Part shown: positions 42,789 through 51,005 of the stretch, piece after piece
How positions within the stretch are numbered: position 1 is the first letter of the stretch
Layout: every line of letters starts with the position of its first letter
Assembly (NCBI RefSeq): GCF_002953935.1
Contig: NZ_CP026514.1
Location: forward strand, 4,092,001-4,156,000
From: Arthrobacter sp. PGP41
GTDB taxonomy: Bacteria > Actinomycetota > Actinomycetes > Actinomycetales > Micrococcaceae
Direction of reading: 5' to 3'
Length of the DNA stretch: 64,000 nt
Position numbers and translations under genes: made by a program
The notes under the pieces: generated by a model
The model's input: the letters and a program-made list of their open reading frames with translations, nothing else
Databases searched by the model: none
Told to the model about the DNA's origin: nothing

Positions 42789-45026
42789 CTAGGGTGCGTG
42801 GTGGTCCGCCGCGTCATGGACCACCAGCATGTCCTCGTCCAGCTCCCCGTCGGGAAAGAAGCAGGCGAAGCGTTGGTCCAGTGCAGGCAGCGGGTGCGCC
42901 GCCAGGGCCTGGGCCGCCGGCGACGGCGGTACGGGCTCCAGAGGTGGTTCAAGAGTCAGGCACTTTTCCTGCTTCGCCGCCGGCAGCGCTGCGAAAACGG
43001 GGCAGCGGGTGGCGAAGTTGCAGCCTTTGGGGGCGTCCAGCGGCGAGGGCAGGTCCCCCCGGAGGATGATGCGTTCCCGCGTGCGTTCCAGCTGCGGGTC
43101 CGGGACCGGAATAGCCGAGAGCAGGGCTCGGGTGTAGGGGTGGCGGGGATTGTCGAACACACGGTCCACCTCGCCGATCTCCACGATCTTTCCCAGGTAC
43201 ATCACGGCCACCCGGCTGGAAATGTGCCGGACCACGGAGAGGTCGTGGGCCACCAGAAGGTAGCTGAGGCCCAGTTCAGCGCGGAGCTTGTCGAGGAGGT
43301 TGATGACGCCGGCCTGGACGGAGACATCAAGGGCGGAGACGGGCTCGTCCAGGACAACGAGCTTCGGGTTCACGGCCAGGGCGCGGGCTATGCCGATCCG
43401 CTGGCGCTGGCCGCCGGAGAACTGGTTGGGAAAGCGGTTAACATGGTCCGGCTGCAGGCCCACCAGCTTCATGAGCTCCATGATGCGCTTCTTGATGGCC
43501 TGCCGGTCCATACCCGCGTTCTGGAGCGGCTCGGCGAGCACTTCGTAGACCGTGAAGCGCGGATCCAGTGCACCGGTGGGGTCCTGGAACACCATCTGGA
43601 GTTCACGGCGCATGGCGCTCTTGGCCCGGGCATCCGCGGCCTGCTTGTTGCTGATGCCGCCAATCACCACCTCGCCGTCCTGGTCCTTGTGGAATTCCAT
43701 GATTTCCAGCAGCGTGGTGGTCTTGCCCGAGCCGGACTCCCCCACGATGGAGAAGCACTCCCCTTCGCGGATATCGAAGCTCAGACCGTCCACTGCCTTG
43801 ATGGTGCCGATCCGTCTCTTGAGCAGCGCGCCCCGGGTCAGCGGGAAGTGTTTGCGCACATCCTTGAGCTGCAGGACCGTTGAGCGCTCCTCCCGCGGGA
43901 TGGCGTCGAAACGTGAGACGGGCACGGGCGGGGCGGCGAAGACATCGCGGACATCAACGTCACCGCCAAGGGACTCCGATTTGATGCAGGCAGCGCTGTG
44001 GTACGCGCTGCCCGGTACCGGGAGGAGCGCCGGCTCGCCATCGAGGCAGGCGTCCGCGGCGAGCGGGCAGCGGGGCGCGAACGAGCAGCCGGTGGGTGTG
44101 TGGACCAGGTTGGGCGGCATGCCCTCAATGGGGACCAGCGACGCCTTTTCCGCGACATCAACGCGTGGGACGGCGCCGAGCAGGCCCATGGTGTACGGCA
44201 TCCGCGGGTTGTAGTAGAGGTCATCCACTGCCCCCGTCTCCACCGGCTTGCCGGCATACATCACCATGATGTCATCGGCCATGCCGGCCACCACGCCGAG
44301 GTCGTGCGTGATCATCACGACGGCGGCACCTGTTTCCTCCTGCGCGGTATGCAGGACCTCCAGCACCTGGGCCTGGATGGTCACGTCCAGGGCCGTCGTC
44401 GGCTCATCCGCGATGAGCACCCGAGGGTTGTTGGCGATGGCGATGGCGATCATCACCCGCTGGCGCATGCCGCCGGAGAACTCGTGCGGGAAGGCCCTGA
44501 GCCGCTCCTTGGGGCTGGGGATGCCCACCATGGCAAGAAGTTCGACGGCGCGGGCCTCCTTCGCCTGCTTGCTCATGGCGGGGTTGTGGATGGTCAGCGC
44601 CTCGATGATCTGCGTGCCCACCGTGTAGACCGGCGTCAGGGAAGACAGCGGATCCTGGAAGACCATGGCCAGCTCATTGCCGCGGTACCCGCACATGGCT
44701 TTGTCGCTAAGGCCCAGCAGCTCCTTGCCCTTGAGCCGGACGGAGCCGGTGACCTCCGCCGTTGTGGGGAGGAGGCCCATGATGGCAAGGGATGTGACCG
44801 ACTTGCCGGAGCCGGACTCACCCACGATGCCCAGCGTCCTTCCGGGCATCAGGTCGAAGTCCACTCCCCGGACGGCATGCACTACACCGTTTTCAGTGTT
44901 GAAGCGGACGTTCAGGTCCCGGACGGACAGGATTGCGTCCGTGGGTGCGTGCAGGCCCGCGACGTGCAGCCGCTCTACAGCTGACTGGGGCTGTCCAACC
45001 GGCCCGGCGGCAGTTTCGCTGCTCAT
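42789..45026 (-). CDS. Peptide ABC transporter, fused double ATPase (DppD-DppF)
   Basis: The 745-residue protein contains two complete ABC ATPase domains of the dipeptide/oligopeptide type. The first (about 30-300) has Walker A GESGSGKSV, signature EFSGGMRQRV and Walker B VLIADEPTTALD; the second (about 390-650) has GESGSGKTT, QFSGGQRQRI and LVVLDEPVSALD. Each is followed by an oligopeptide C-terminal Cys-containing extension (CSFAPRCPLAADAC and CNFATRCPVFAAL), where an iron-sulfur cluster may bind. It replaces two separate subunits. ATG 45026 overlaps the upstream permease stop by four bases. Confidence 0.94.
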   Translation of the reverse strand: MSSETAAGPVGQPQSAVERLHVAGLHAPTDAILSVRDLNVRFNTENGVVHAVRGVDFDLMPGRTLGIVGESGSGKSVTSLAIMGLLPTTAEVTGSVRLKGKELLGLSDKAMCGYRGNELAMVFQDPLSSLTPVYTVGTQIIEALTIHNPAMSKQAKEARAVELLAMVGIPSPKERLRAFPHEFSGGMRQRVMIAIAIANNPRVLIADEPTTALDVTIQAQVLEVLHTAQEETGAAVVMITHDLGVVAGMADDIMVMYAGKPVETGAVDDLYYNPRMPYTMGLLGAVPRVDVAEKASLVPIEGMPPNLVHTPTGCSFAPRCPLAADACLDGEPALLPVPGSAYHSAACIKSESLGGDVDVRDVFAAPPVPVSRFDAIPREERSTVLQLKDVRKHFPLTRGALLKRRIGTIKAVDGLSFDIREGECFSIVGESGSGKTTTLLEIMEFHKDQDGEVVIGGISNKQAADARAKSAMRRELQMVFQDPTGALDPRFTVYEVLAEPLQNAGMDRQAIKKRIMELMKLVGLQPDHVNRFPNQFSGGQRQRIGIARALAVNPKLVVLDEPVSALDVSVQAGVINLLDKLRAELGLSYLLVAHDLSVVRHISSRVAVMYLGKIVEIGEVDRVFDNPRHPYTRALLSAIPVPDPQLERTRERIILRGDLPSPLDAPKGCNFATRCPVFAALPAAKQEKCLTLEPPLEPVPPSPAAQALAAHPLPALDQRFACFFPDGELDEDMLVVHDAADHHAP

Positions 45027-46012
45027 GAGGCATTCCCCTTTACGCGGGTTTTCGGGGCGGTGCGTTTCCTGGCGCTGCCGGATGAACTTGAGCTGGGGTC
45101 GAAGGCATCCCGCAGGCCGTCGTTCATCATTGCCAGGGACCCGGTAAGGAGGAACATGACGGTCAACGGCACCCAAAACATCCAGGGGAAGGTCTGCACC
45201 TGGGACGTGGCGCCGCCGATCAGCACGCCGAGGCTCACATCCGGAACTTTGATGCCGATGCCGATGAAGGAGAAGGCAACTTCCGCGAGGATGGCACCGG
45301 TAACGCCGCGGGTGATGTCCAGGACCAGCAGCGACCCGATGTTGGGGACCAGGTGCCGCCACACGATCCTGCGTGCCGGGACGCCCATGTACTGGGCTGC
45401 CTTGACGAAGTCGCGCTGCATCAGTGACATGGACATGGACCGGATCAGCCTTGCCGTGCCCATCCAGCTGAAGACGAGCAGCACGATGATGAGCAGCAGC
45501 CACGACGGCAGGTCCCGCCTGAGCCCCTCACCTCCGCCGCTGGTGGCCACCGCCACTACCAGGAGGGCCGGCATCATGATGAGCGCTTCCAGGATGAAGA
45601 GCATCACCTTGTCCACCTTGCCGCCGAAGTAGGCCATGGTGCACCCGTAGACGGCGGCGACGAGCACCGAAACAAGCCCCACAATCAGGCCGATCAGGAT
45701 GGAAATCCGCGTGCCCTCCACGGTCATCGCGTAGAGGTCGATGCCCGCCTGTGAGGTGCCCAGGTAGTGCTCGGCCGACGGCGGCATGCCGATGTTGAAG
45801 GGGTCGATCGTTTCCTTGTCCCAGGGGGTGAAGTATCCGCCCACGAAGGAAAAGAGGGTCAGGGCAAGGAAGATGGCAAGGCCCGCCACAGCCGTCTTGT
45901 TCCGCATGAACCGGCGGAAGATGATGGTGTTCTTGCCAATGACGACGTCGGCGTTCTCCAGGTGCGCGTCCTGGGCGACTGCGGCCGGATCAACCGCATT
46001 GAGGTTGGTCAC
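45023..46012 (-). CDS. Peptide ABC transporter permease (DppC-type)
   Basis: From GTG 46012 the product is 329 residues with six hydrophobic segments. It has the N-terminal OppC-type cytoplasmic lead-in (IIFRRFMRNKTAVAGLAIFLAL) and the EAA loop AAQYMGVPARRIVWRHLVPN near 220. It forms the membrane pore with the DppB-type subunit encoded two bases upstream. The C-terminus is serine- and basic-rich. Confidence 0.93.
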   Translation of the reverse strand: MTNLNAVDPAAVAQDAHLENADVVIGKNTIIFRRFMRNKTAVAGLAIFLALTLFSFVGGYFTPWDKETIDPFNIGMPPSAEHYLGTSQAGIDLYAMTVEGTRISILIGLIVGLVSVLVAAVYGCTMAYFGGKVDKVMLFILEALIMMPALLVVAVATSGGGEGLRRDLPSWLLLIIVLLVFSWMGTARLIRSMSMSLMQRDFVKAAQYMGVPARRIVWRHLVPNIGSLLVLDITRGVTGAILAEVAFSFIGIGIKVPDVSLGVLIGGATSQVQTFPWMFWVPLTVMFLLTGSLAMMNDGLRDAFDPSSSSSGSARKRTAPKTRVKGNAS

Positions 46013-46014
46013 GG

Positions 46015-46998
46015 CTACTGCACCCGCACTCTCGGGTCGACAAGGGTGGTGGCGAAATCCGCCAGTATGGCTCCGAGGGCGAAAATGACCGAACCGTACG
46101 CCAGGGTGGCGGTGGCGGCATTCACGTCCTGGAGCGAGATGGCGTCGATGCTCCACGAACCCACGCCTGGCCACGCGAAGATCTTTTCAGCGAAGAAGCC
46201 GCCTGCAAAGATGGCCGGGATTGTGAAGGCAATGCTTTGGGCCACCGGAATGAAGGAGACCCGCAGTGCATGCCGTGAGATCGCCTGGTTGCGGGTAAGC
46301 CCCTTGGCGCGGGCTGTCCGGACGAAGTCCGCGTTGACGTTGTCCAGGAGGTATTGGCGCTGGGCGATCTGGTAGGACCCCCAGCCCACCAACGTGATGG
46401 CCACCGTGGGAACCGCGTAGTGCGCCAGCATGTCGACGAACTGGGTCCAGCCAGGCTCTATGCCAGGGGTGGAGATGCCGGTGACGAAGAAGATGCGCTC
46501 GCCCACGGTTTCGTTGATATTGATGGCGCCCAGCTGCACCAGGAAGTAGGCAATCGGGGCGGGAACGATGTAGGCAAGGTAGCTGTACGACGTGATGGCC
46601 CGGTCCTGGAACTTGTACTGGCGCGCGGCCGAGTAGACTCCCAGGGCCACGCCGATCACCAGGGTGAGGATGATGGAGGCCAGGAAGAGTCGCGTGGAGA
46701 TCCAGACACGGTCCCCGAACTCGGCGTTGATGAAGGCGCCGTTGGGGCTCCGGCCCCAGTCCCAGCGGGTCACGATCGCGGTGAGCCATTCGACGTACCG
46801 TTCCCACGGGCTGAGATCGGGATCGAGGCCCTTCAGCCGCATGGAGTTTGCCACCTGCTCCGGGGTTGGGCGGGGAATCCGTTCCTGTTCAAGCAGCGCG
46901 GGCTTCAGGGAGCTGACCGCCAGGAAATATCCGGCCGAGGTGGTCAGGAAGATCATGAAGATGTACGTGATGCCGCGCTTGGCGAGGTACCTGAACAT
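46015..46998 (-). CDS. Peptide ABC transporter permease (DppB-type)
   Basis: The 327-residue membrane protein has the DppB/OppB architecture: an N-terminal membrane segment (RYLAKRGITYIFMIFLTTSAGYFLA), a periplasm-side domain with the RLKGLDPDLSPWERYVEWL helices, and five further segments with EAA loop FVRTARAKGLTRNQAISRHALR near 225-246. It pairs with the DppC-type subunit. A tiny gene ends seven bases before its ATG. Confidence 0.93.
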   Translation of the reverse strand: MFRYLAKRGITYIFMIFLTTSAGYFLAVSSLKPALLEQERIPRPTPEQVANSMRLKGLDPDLSPWERYVEWLTAIVTRWDWGRSPNGAFINAEFGDRVWISTRLFLASIILTLVIGVALGVYSAARQYKFQDRAITSYSYLAYIVPAPIAYFLVQLGAININETVGERIFFVTGISTPGIEPGWTQFVDMLAHYAVPTVAITLVGWGSYQIAQRQYLLDNVNADFVRTARAKGLTRNQAISRHALRVSFIPVAQSIAFTIPAIFAGGFFAEKIFAWPGVGSWSIDAISLQDVNAATATLAYGSVIFALGAILADFATTLVDPRVRVQ

Positions 46999-47004
46999 GG
47001 GGCG

Positions 47005-47187
47005 TTATTTCCGTTTCGCCGCCACGGGCCGGGGGAAGGAGCACAGCGGTATCCACTGGCGCGCCGGGGTGTTGGGCCTGTCAACAATCACGTGCTGGAT
47101 CCTTCCGTCATCCCCGGCTAAGCGGGGGTTGTGCCGCTTCACCAGGTCCTCCGCCAGCGGGTAGCTGGCCTCCCGCAGCCTTGGCAG
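47005..47187 (-). CDS. Small conserved-looking protein leading the peptide ABC operon; start uncertain
   Basis: A minus-strand frame with strongly GC-rich third positions ends at TAA 47005-47007, six bases before the DppB-type ATG. It reads LPRLREASYPLAEDLVKRHNPR, then LAGDDGRIQHVIVDRPNTPA and a tail SFPRPVAAKRK. No ATG, GTG or TTG opens it fully: the choices are CTG 47187 (60 residues, AGGA upstream), an internal GTG 47142 (45 residues), or GTG 47219 in another frame (VTRDIVHQDVA) joined by a frameshift near 47190. The last option would make it a broken gene. It is soluble and basic; function unknown. Confidence 0.5.
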   Translation of the reverse strand: MPRLREASYPLAEDLVKRHNPRLAGDDGRIQHVIVDRPNTPARQWIPLCSFPRPVAAKRK

Positions 47188-47250
47188 GCCACGTCCTGAT
47201 GGACTATGTCGCGGGTCACATTCCAGAGGAAACTACCACAGGCCCCGAGC

Positions 47251-47287
47251 GAAAATGCGGGCGGACGCCCGGAAAGCTACCCGCCCG
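47251..47287 (-). terminator. Terminator after TetR gene
   Basis: A 7-bp GC stem (47258-47264 with 47281-47287) is followed on the minus strand by ATTTTC. It lies about 70 bases past the TetR stop. Confidence 0.5.
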
Positions 47288-47355
47288 TATCAGATCGTTA
47301 TGAATAAGTTTGTGAAGTTCGCGTGACTGGACGGCCGGCCCGGAACTGGCGTAAT

Positions 47356-47964
47356 CTACGCGCCGCGGACCACCCGTGTGACAAGCTCCCGCCATGAGGC
47401 CGCCAACCGTTCGGGGGCTACGCCGTGGACTTTCACCAAGGTCAGCAGCCGCTCCGGGTCAAGGGTGGCGCTAAGGGATCCCGCCATCAGCCAGGGGTCG
47501 GGTTGGAATCCCTCTTCCTGGAGCAGCACCTCGATATGGCGGTGCCAGAGCGCCGCGGGAGGCGCTTCGAAGCGGCCCCGCGCTGCATTCTCCGCCGCGA
47601 GCACGAGCTCGCCGAACTCCATCACGTAGGCGATTCTTGCGGCACCGAACGCGATGAGCCGCTCCAGCCCGGGAGCGCCGGGCCCCAGTGGCGGCGGCCC
47701 AAAAAGGAAACGCGCCTGGAAGGCGGCCTCCGATTCACTCAGGAGGGTCAGCATCAGCCCGGCCCGGCTGCCGAACCGGCGGAAGACGGTGCCTTTGCCC
47801 ACGCCGGCGTGCTCAGCGAGCCGGTCCATGGTCAGGCCCTGGGCGCCGCATTCCTCAATAAGCTCCTGCGCAGCCTTCAGCAGTCGCTCCCTGTTCCGCG
47901 CAGCATCGCTGCGTTCGGGGGAGGGTTCCGGGGTCAGCCCGGGCCGCAGTGGGATGAAGCTCAC
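47356..47964 (-). CDS. TetR-family regulator (flavin-reductase divergon)
   Basis: From GTG 47964 the product has 202 residues with an HTH at about 23-68 (ERLLKAAQELIEECGAQGLTMDRLAEHAGVGKGTVFRRFGS). A TetR C-terminal helical domain follows. It is divergent from an NADPH-dependent FMN reductase gene, and a 22-base near-palindrome at 47992-48013 is the probable operator for both. The frame stays open upstream through the reductase gene, but that is an overlap artefact. Confidence 0.88.
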   Translation of the reverse strand: MSFIPLRPGLTPEPSPERSDAARNRERLLKAAQELIEECGAQGLTMDRLAEHAGVGKGTVFRRFGSRAGLMLTLLSESEAAFQARFLFGPPPLGPGAPGLERLIAFGAARIAYVMEFGELVLAAENAARGRFEAPPAALWHRHIEVLLQEEGFQPDPWLMAGSLSATLDPERLLTLVKVHGVAPERLAASWRELVTRVVRGA

Positions 47965-47991
47965 ACCAGCTATTCTAAGGCCCGGGAATAA

Positions 47992-48013
47992 TAAGCGGAC
48001 CGCAGTCCGTTTA
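47992..48013. promoter_or_regulatory. Candidate TetR operator (near-palindrome)
   Basis: TAAGCGGAC-CGCA-GTCCGTTTA is an inverted repeat with one mismatch per nine-base arm, lying between the divergent TetR and reductase genes, 28 bases from the regulator start. Its size and symmetry fit TetR binding. Confidence 0.65.
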
Positions 48014-48087
48014 GTCTGGTGAAGGCAGTAACTGCCCCAGCTTTCAAACGGCAGCGGCCCTCCCGCGGCCCCGATCCAGGAGTTCCA

Positions 48088-48645
48088 ATGACCAAGAGCA
48101 CCGTCCTTACCCTCGTCGGCAGCCTCCGCGCCGGCTCCACCAACCAGAAACTGGCCGAGGCAATCCAGCTGAACGCACCGGAGCAGGTGGACGTGGTGAT
48201 CCACGAGAGCCTGGGCAACATCCCGTTCTACAACGAGGACATCGATGTGGAGGGCCAGGTGCCCGAGGCAGCCGCCGCGCTCCGCGCCGCCGCCAATGGG
48301 GCGGACACGCTGCTGCTCGTCACTCCGGAGCACAACGGAACGGTGCCGGCCGCACTGAAGAACGCCATCGACTGGCTGTCCCGCCCCTTCGGTGCCGGCG
48401 CCCTCGCCGGCAAGCCCACCGCCGTCGTCGGAACTGCCTTTGGCCAGTACGGCGGGGTCTGGGCACAGGACGAGGCCCGCAAGGCTGCTGGCATCGCCGG
48501 CGCCCAGATCCTGGAGGACGTCAAGCTCGCCGTGCCCGGCTCCATGGTGCGCTTCGCTGAGCTCCACCCGAAGGACGACGCAGAGGTGGTGGAGCAGATC
48601 AAGGGTGTGTTCGACGCCCTCGCGGCCGCCCGGCCCGCAGCTTAA
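48088..48645 (+). CDS. NADPH-dependent FMN reductase (azoreductase/quinone reductase family)
   Basis: From ATG 48088 (AGGAG five bases upstream) the 185-residue protein has the flavodoxin-like fold. LVGSLRAGSTNQKLA near 8-22 binds the FMN phosphate, TPEHNGTVPAALKNAIDWLSRP near 79-100 is the family hallmark, and GTAFGQYGGVWAQDEAR follows. It reduces FMN, quinones or azo dyes with NADPH. It is divergent from a TetR gene, a common arrangement for redox-stress enzymes. Confidence 0.93.
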   Translation: MTKSTVLTLVGSLRAGSTNQKLAEAIQLNAPEQVDVVIHESLGNIPFYNEDIDVEGQVPEAAAALRAAANGADTLLLVTPEHNGTVPAALKNAIDWLSRPFGAGALAGKPTAVVGTAFGQYGGVWAQDEARKAAGIAGAQILEDVKLAVPGSMVRFAELHPKDDAEVVEQIKGVFDALAAARPAA

Positions 48646-48661
48646 CCGCCTGCCTTCCGCG

Positions 48662-48699
48662 GTGCCCGGTGCAGAGATCTGCGCCGGGCACTTCTGTTT
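48662..48699 (+). terminator. Rho-independent terminator after FMN reductase
   Basis: A 14-bp stem (48662-48675 with 48678-48691, one G-T pair) with a tight loop is followed by TTCTGTTT. Confidence 0.8.
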
Positions 48700-48756
48700 A
48701 ACCCGGCGGCCGCGCCCGCTCTGGCCGCACCATCCGATCGTTGCTAGCGTGACGGC

Positions 48757-50001
48757 ATGAGCCCGTCGAAGACCCCGGCCGAGACCCTCACAATCGCCGG
48801 GACAGAGGTCCGCATCTCAAGCCCCGACAAGATGGTGTTCCCGGAACCGGGGCTGACGAAGCTGGACCTGGTGCAGTATTACCTTTCCGTCGCGGAGGGC
48901 GCACTGCGCGGTGCAGGCGGGCGGCCGATGGTCCTCAAGCGTTTCCCCAAGGGCATCGGCGCCGAGCCGTTCTTCCAGAAGCGCGTGCCGGAGAACCACC
49001 CGGACTTCATTGACACGGCAACACTGCACTACGCATCCGGGACATCGGCCGAAGAGGCGGTCATCCGTGACGCCGCAGGCCTGGCCTGGGTGGTTAATCT
49101 CGGGTGCTTGGACCTCAACCCCCACCCTGTGCGCGCGGAGGACCTGGAGCACCCCGATGAGCTCCGCGTGGACCTCGATCCGATGCCGGGCGTGGACTGG
49201 TCTCAGATCGTCGACGTCGCCTATGTGGCGAGGGAGGTGCTCGATGACGTGGGCCTGGCGGGGTGGCCAAAGACCAGCGGATCGCGCGGGCTCCACATCC
49301 TGGTGCGCATCGCGCCGCAGTGGTCCTACCGTGACGTGCGGCTCGCCGCCGAGACCCTCGCCCGCGAGGTGGAAAGCCGCGCCCCGGGCCTGGCCACCGC
49401 GCGATGGTGGAAGGAGGAGCGCGGGGAGAGCGTGTTTGTGGACTTCAACCAGAACGCCAAAGACCGCACGGTGGCATCGGCCTACTCGGTCCGGCCCCTC
49501 CCCGATGCCCGGGTCTCCACGCCGCTGGCGTGGAATGAAGTCCGCTCCGCCCGGCCCGAAGAGTTCACGGTCCTTACAGTGCCCGGGCGCTTCGCTGCTA
49601 TGGGCGACCCCCACGCGGGGATCGACGACGCCGTGGGGAACCTGGATGCACTCCTGGCTCTTGCTGCCGAGCTGGGAACCGCCGAGAAGGCGCCACGGGC
49701 CGGGGACGGCTCCGGCCGCCGGCAGTCCGTGATGCCGCTCATCGAAGTGGCCCGGACCAGGACCAAACCCGAGGCGCAGGCTGCCCTTGAGGAGTGGAAA
49801 TCCCGGCATGCCGGCCTTGTCCAGGCCCTCCATCCCGCAGACGTCATGGTGGACGGGATGCGCGGATCGAGTTCGCTCTGGTACCGGGTGCGGGTGAACC
49901 TGCAGCATGTCCCGGAGGCGGAGCGCCCGGCTCAGGAGGACCTCATCGCGGACTACGATCCATGGGCTGGCAGGGAATGGCCGGGCCAGCCGGCGTCCTG
50001 A
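48757..50001 (+). CDS. Stand-alone LigD polymerase/primase domain protein
   Basis: The 414-residue protein matches the archaeo-eukaryotic primase-type polymerase domain of LigD. FFQKRVPENHPDF at 72-84, the metal-binding RVDLDP at 137-142, the TSGSRGLH loop at 173-180 and FVDFNQNAKDRTVASAYSVRP near 228-248 are present. In non-homologous end joining this domain fills gaps with ribonucleotides. No ligase or nuclease domain is fused and no Ku gene is nearby. A C-terminal extension (about 310-414) ends YDPWAGREWPGQ. Activity looks intact. Confidence 0.9.
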   Translation: MSPSKTPAETLTIAGTEVRISSPDKMVFPEPGLTKLDLVQYYLSVAEGALRGAGGRPMVLKRFPKGIGAEPFFQKRVPENHPDFIDTATLHYASGTSAEEAVIRDAAGLAWVVNLGCLDLNPHPVRAEDLEHPDELRVDLDPMPGVDWSQIVDVAYVAREVLDDVGLAGWPKTSGSRGLHILVRIAPQWSYRDVRLAAETLAREVESRAPGLATARWWKEERGESVFVDFNQNAKDRTVASAYSVRPLPDARVSTPLAWNEVRSARPEEFTVLTVPGRFAAMGDPHAGIDDAVGNLDALLALAAELGTAEKAPRAGDGSGRRQSVMPLIEVARTRTKPEAQAALEEWKSRHAGLVQALHPADVMVDGMRGSSSLWYRVRVNLQHVPEAERPAQEDLIADYDPWAGREWPGQPAS

Positions 50002-50128
50002 CTGCGGTGCCGCCAGCCGCAAGGCCGTGACCAACTCTTATCCCAACCGGTACCTTCCCGGCATTCCCGTCCCAAAACCCCGGCCGTAACGTTAATCCAC
50101 CGGACCGGACAAGGAGTGCGGTGGAGGC

Positions 50129-50917
50129 ATGCCAGCAAGGTGGAATGCAGGAGAACGCAGGGCACGGCTGCGGGCAGCAGCAGCGGCCAGCCTCACGCTT
50201 CCGTTGTGGCTCGGCGCCTGTGCACTCCAGGACCCCCAGGAGTCGACCCGGGCGTCTTCCGTCCCGCAGGCACTCAACAGGAGCGCGCCGGCAGCAGCCC
50301 CGCAGTCCCTCACCCCCGCACCGCGGCCCCAGGATTCCGCGCCGTTGGAAGTACCGCCCACCCCCGCCGCACCCACGGACGAAACCGCATCCGGCCTCGC
50401 TGCCGGGCCGGGCGCGCCGAGTGCATCCCCCGCGGCAACCGGCAGTACCCCCGGGGACCGGCCAGCGGAAGCTTCGCTCCCCGCCGGCCCCGCAAAGGGC
50501 GAATCCAAGGCCGGCACGGTCACCGTTTACTACGTGCTCCTGGACGACGGCGGCAGGAACGGAGTGCGTTTCGGCTGCAATGACAGCCTGGTGGGCATAG
50601 CCCGCACCAGCCCTGCCGAAGAGGCGCTTCCTGCTGCCATCGGCGCGCTGCTGGACCCACCCGGCGACGTGCTGTCCAAGCATGAACCGGAGGCCTACAA
50701 CGCCCTGTCCGGGTCGCGGCTGAAGTTCCTTTCGGGCAGCTTCGACGGCACCACTGTCACGGTGTATCTCGCCGGGGTCCTTCGGCCCGGGGGAACGTGC
50801 GATGTGCCCCGCATGGAAGCTCAGCTCACGCAAACTGCCGTGGCGGCCGCCGGCGCCGTCAGGGCAGAGATCTACGTGAACGGACGGACCCTGGCGGATG
50901 CCCTGGAGCTCGACTAG
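50129..50917 (+). CDS. GerMN-domain lipoprotein
   Basis: The 262-residue precursor has a lipoprotein signal ending LGAC (Cys31), then a 95-residue Pro/Ala-rich linker, then a GerMN domain at about 130-260 (TVTVYYVLLDDGG, GSRLKFLSGSFDGTTVTVYLAG, TCDVPRMEAQL). GerMN domains occur in spore-germination GerM and in LpqB-type actinobacterial lipoproteins. It is likely anchored to the outer face of the membrane. Function unknown. Confidence 0.85.
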   Translation: MPARWNAGERRARLRAAAAASLTLPLWLGACALQDPQESTRASSVPQALNRSAPAAAPQSLTPAPRPQDSAPLEVPPTPAAPTDETASGLAAGPGAPSASPAATGSTPGDRPAEASLPAGPAKGESKAGTVTVYYVLLDDGGRNGVRFGCNDSLVGIARTSPAEEALPAAIGALLDPPGDVLSKHEPEAYNALSGSRLKFLSGSFDGTTVTVYLAGVLRPGGTCDVPRMEAQLTQTAVAAAGAVRAEIYVNGRTLADALELD

Positions 50918-50966
50918 GGCGCTTTGCGCCTAGGGCGACTCCCGGCGTGACTCACAGATATACAAT

Positions 50967-50985
50967 TGTTGCTTTTTAGGCAACA
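50967..50985 (+). promoter_or_regulatory. Candidate Lrp/AsnC operator TGTTG-N9-CAACA
   Basis: TGTTGC...GCAACA is a six-base inverted repeat 21 bases upstream of the aminotransferase start, overlapping its likely promoter. It matches the layout found upstream of the Lrp gene at 19.9 kb. Confidence 0.5.
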
Positions 50986-51005
50986 GTTCGCGCTATCCTG
51001 ATGGT

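Noticed and set aside
40938-43883. Plus-strand 981-codon open frame
   Set aside because: It is antisense to the substrate-binding protein and the fused ATPase, whose domains are complete. Its composition is typical of high-GC antisense frames.
45027-45503. N-terminal extension of the fused peptide ATPase
   Set aside because: It overlaps the DppC-type permease gene and has no similarity to ABC ATPases; ATG 45026 has the usual four-base overlap.
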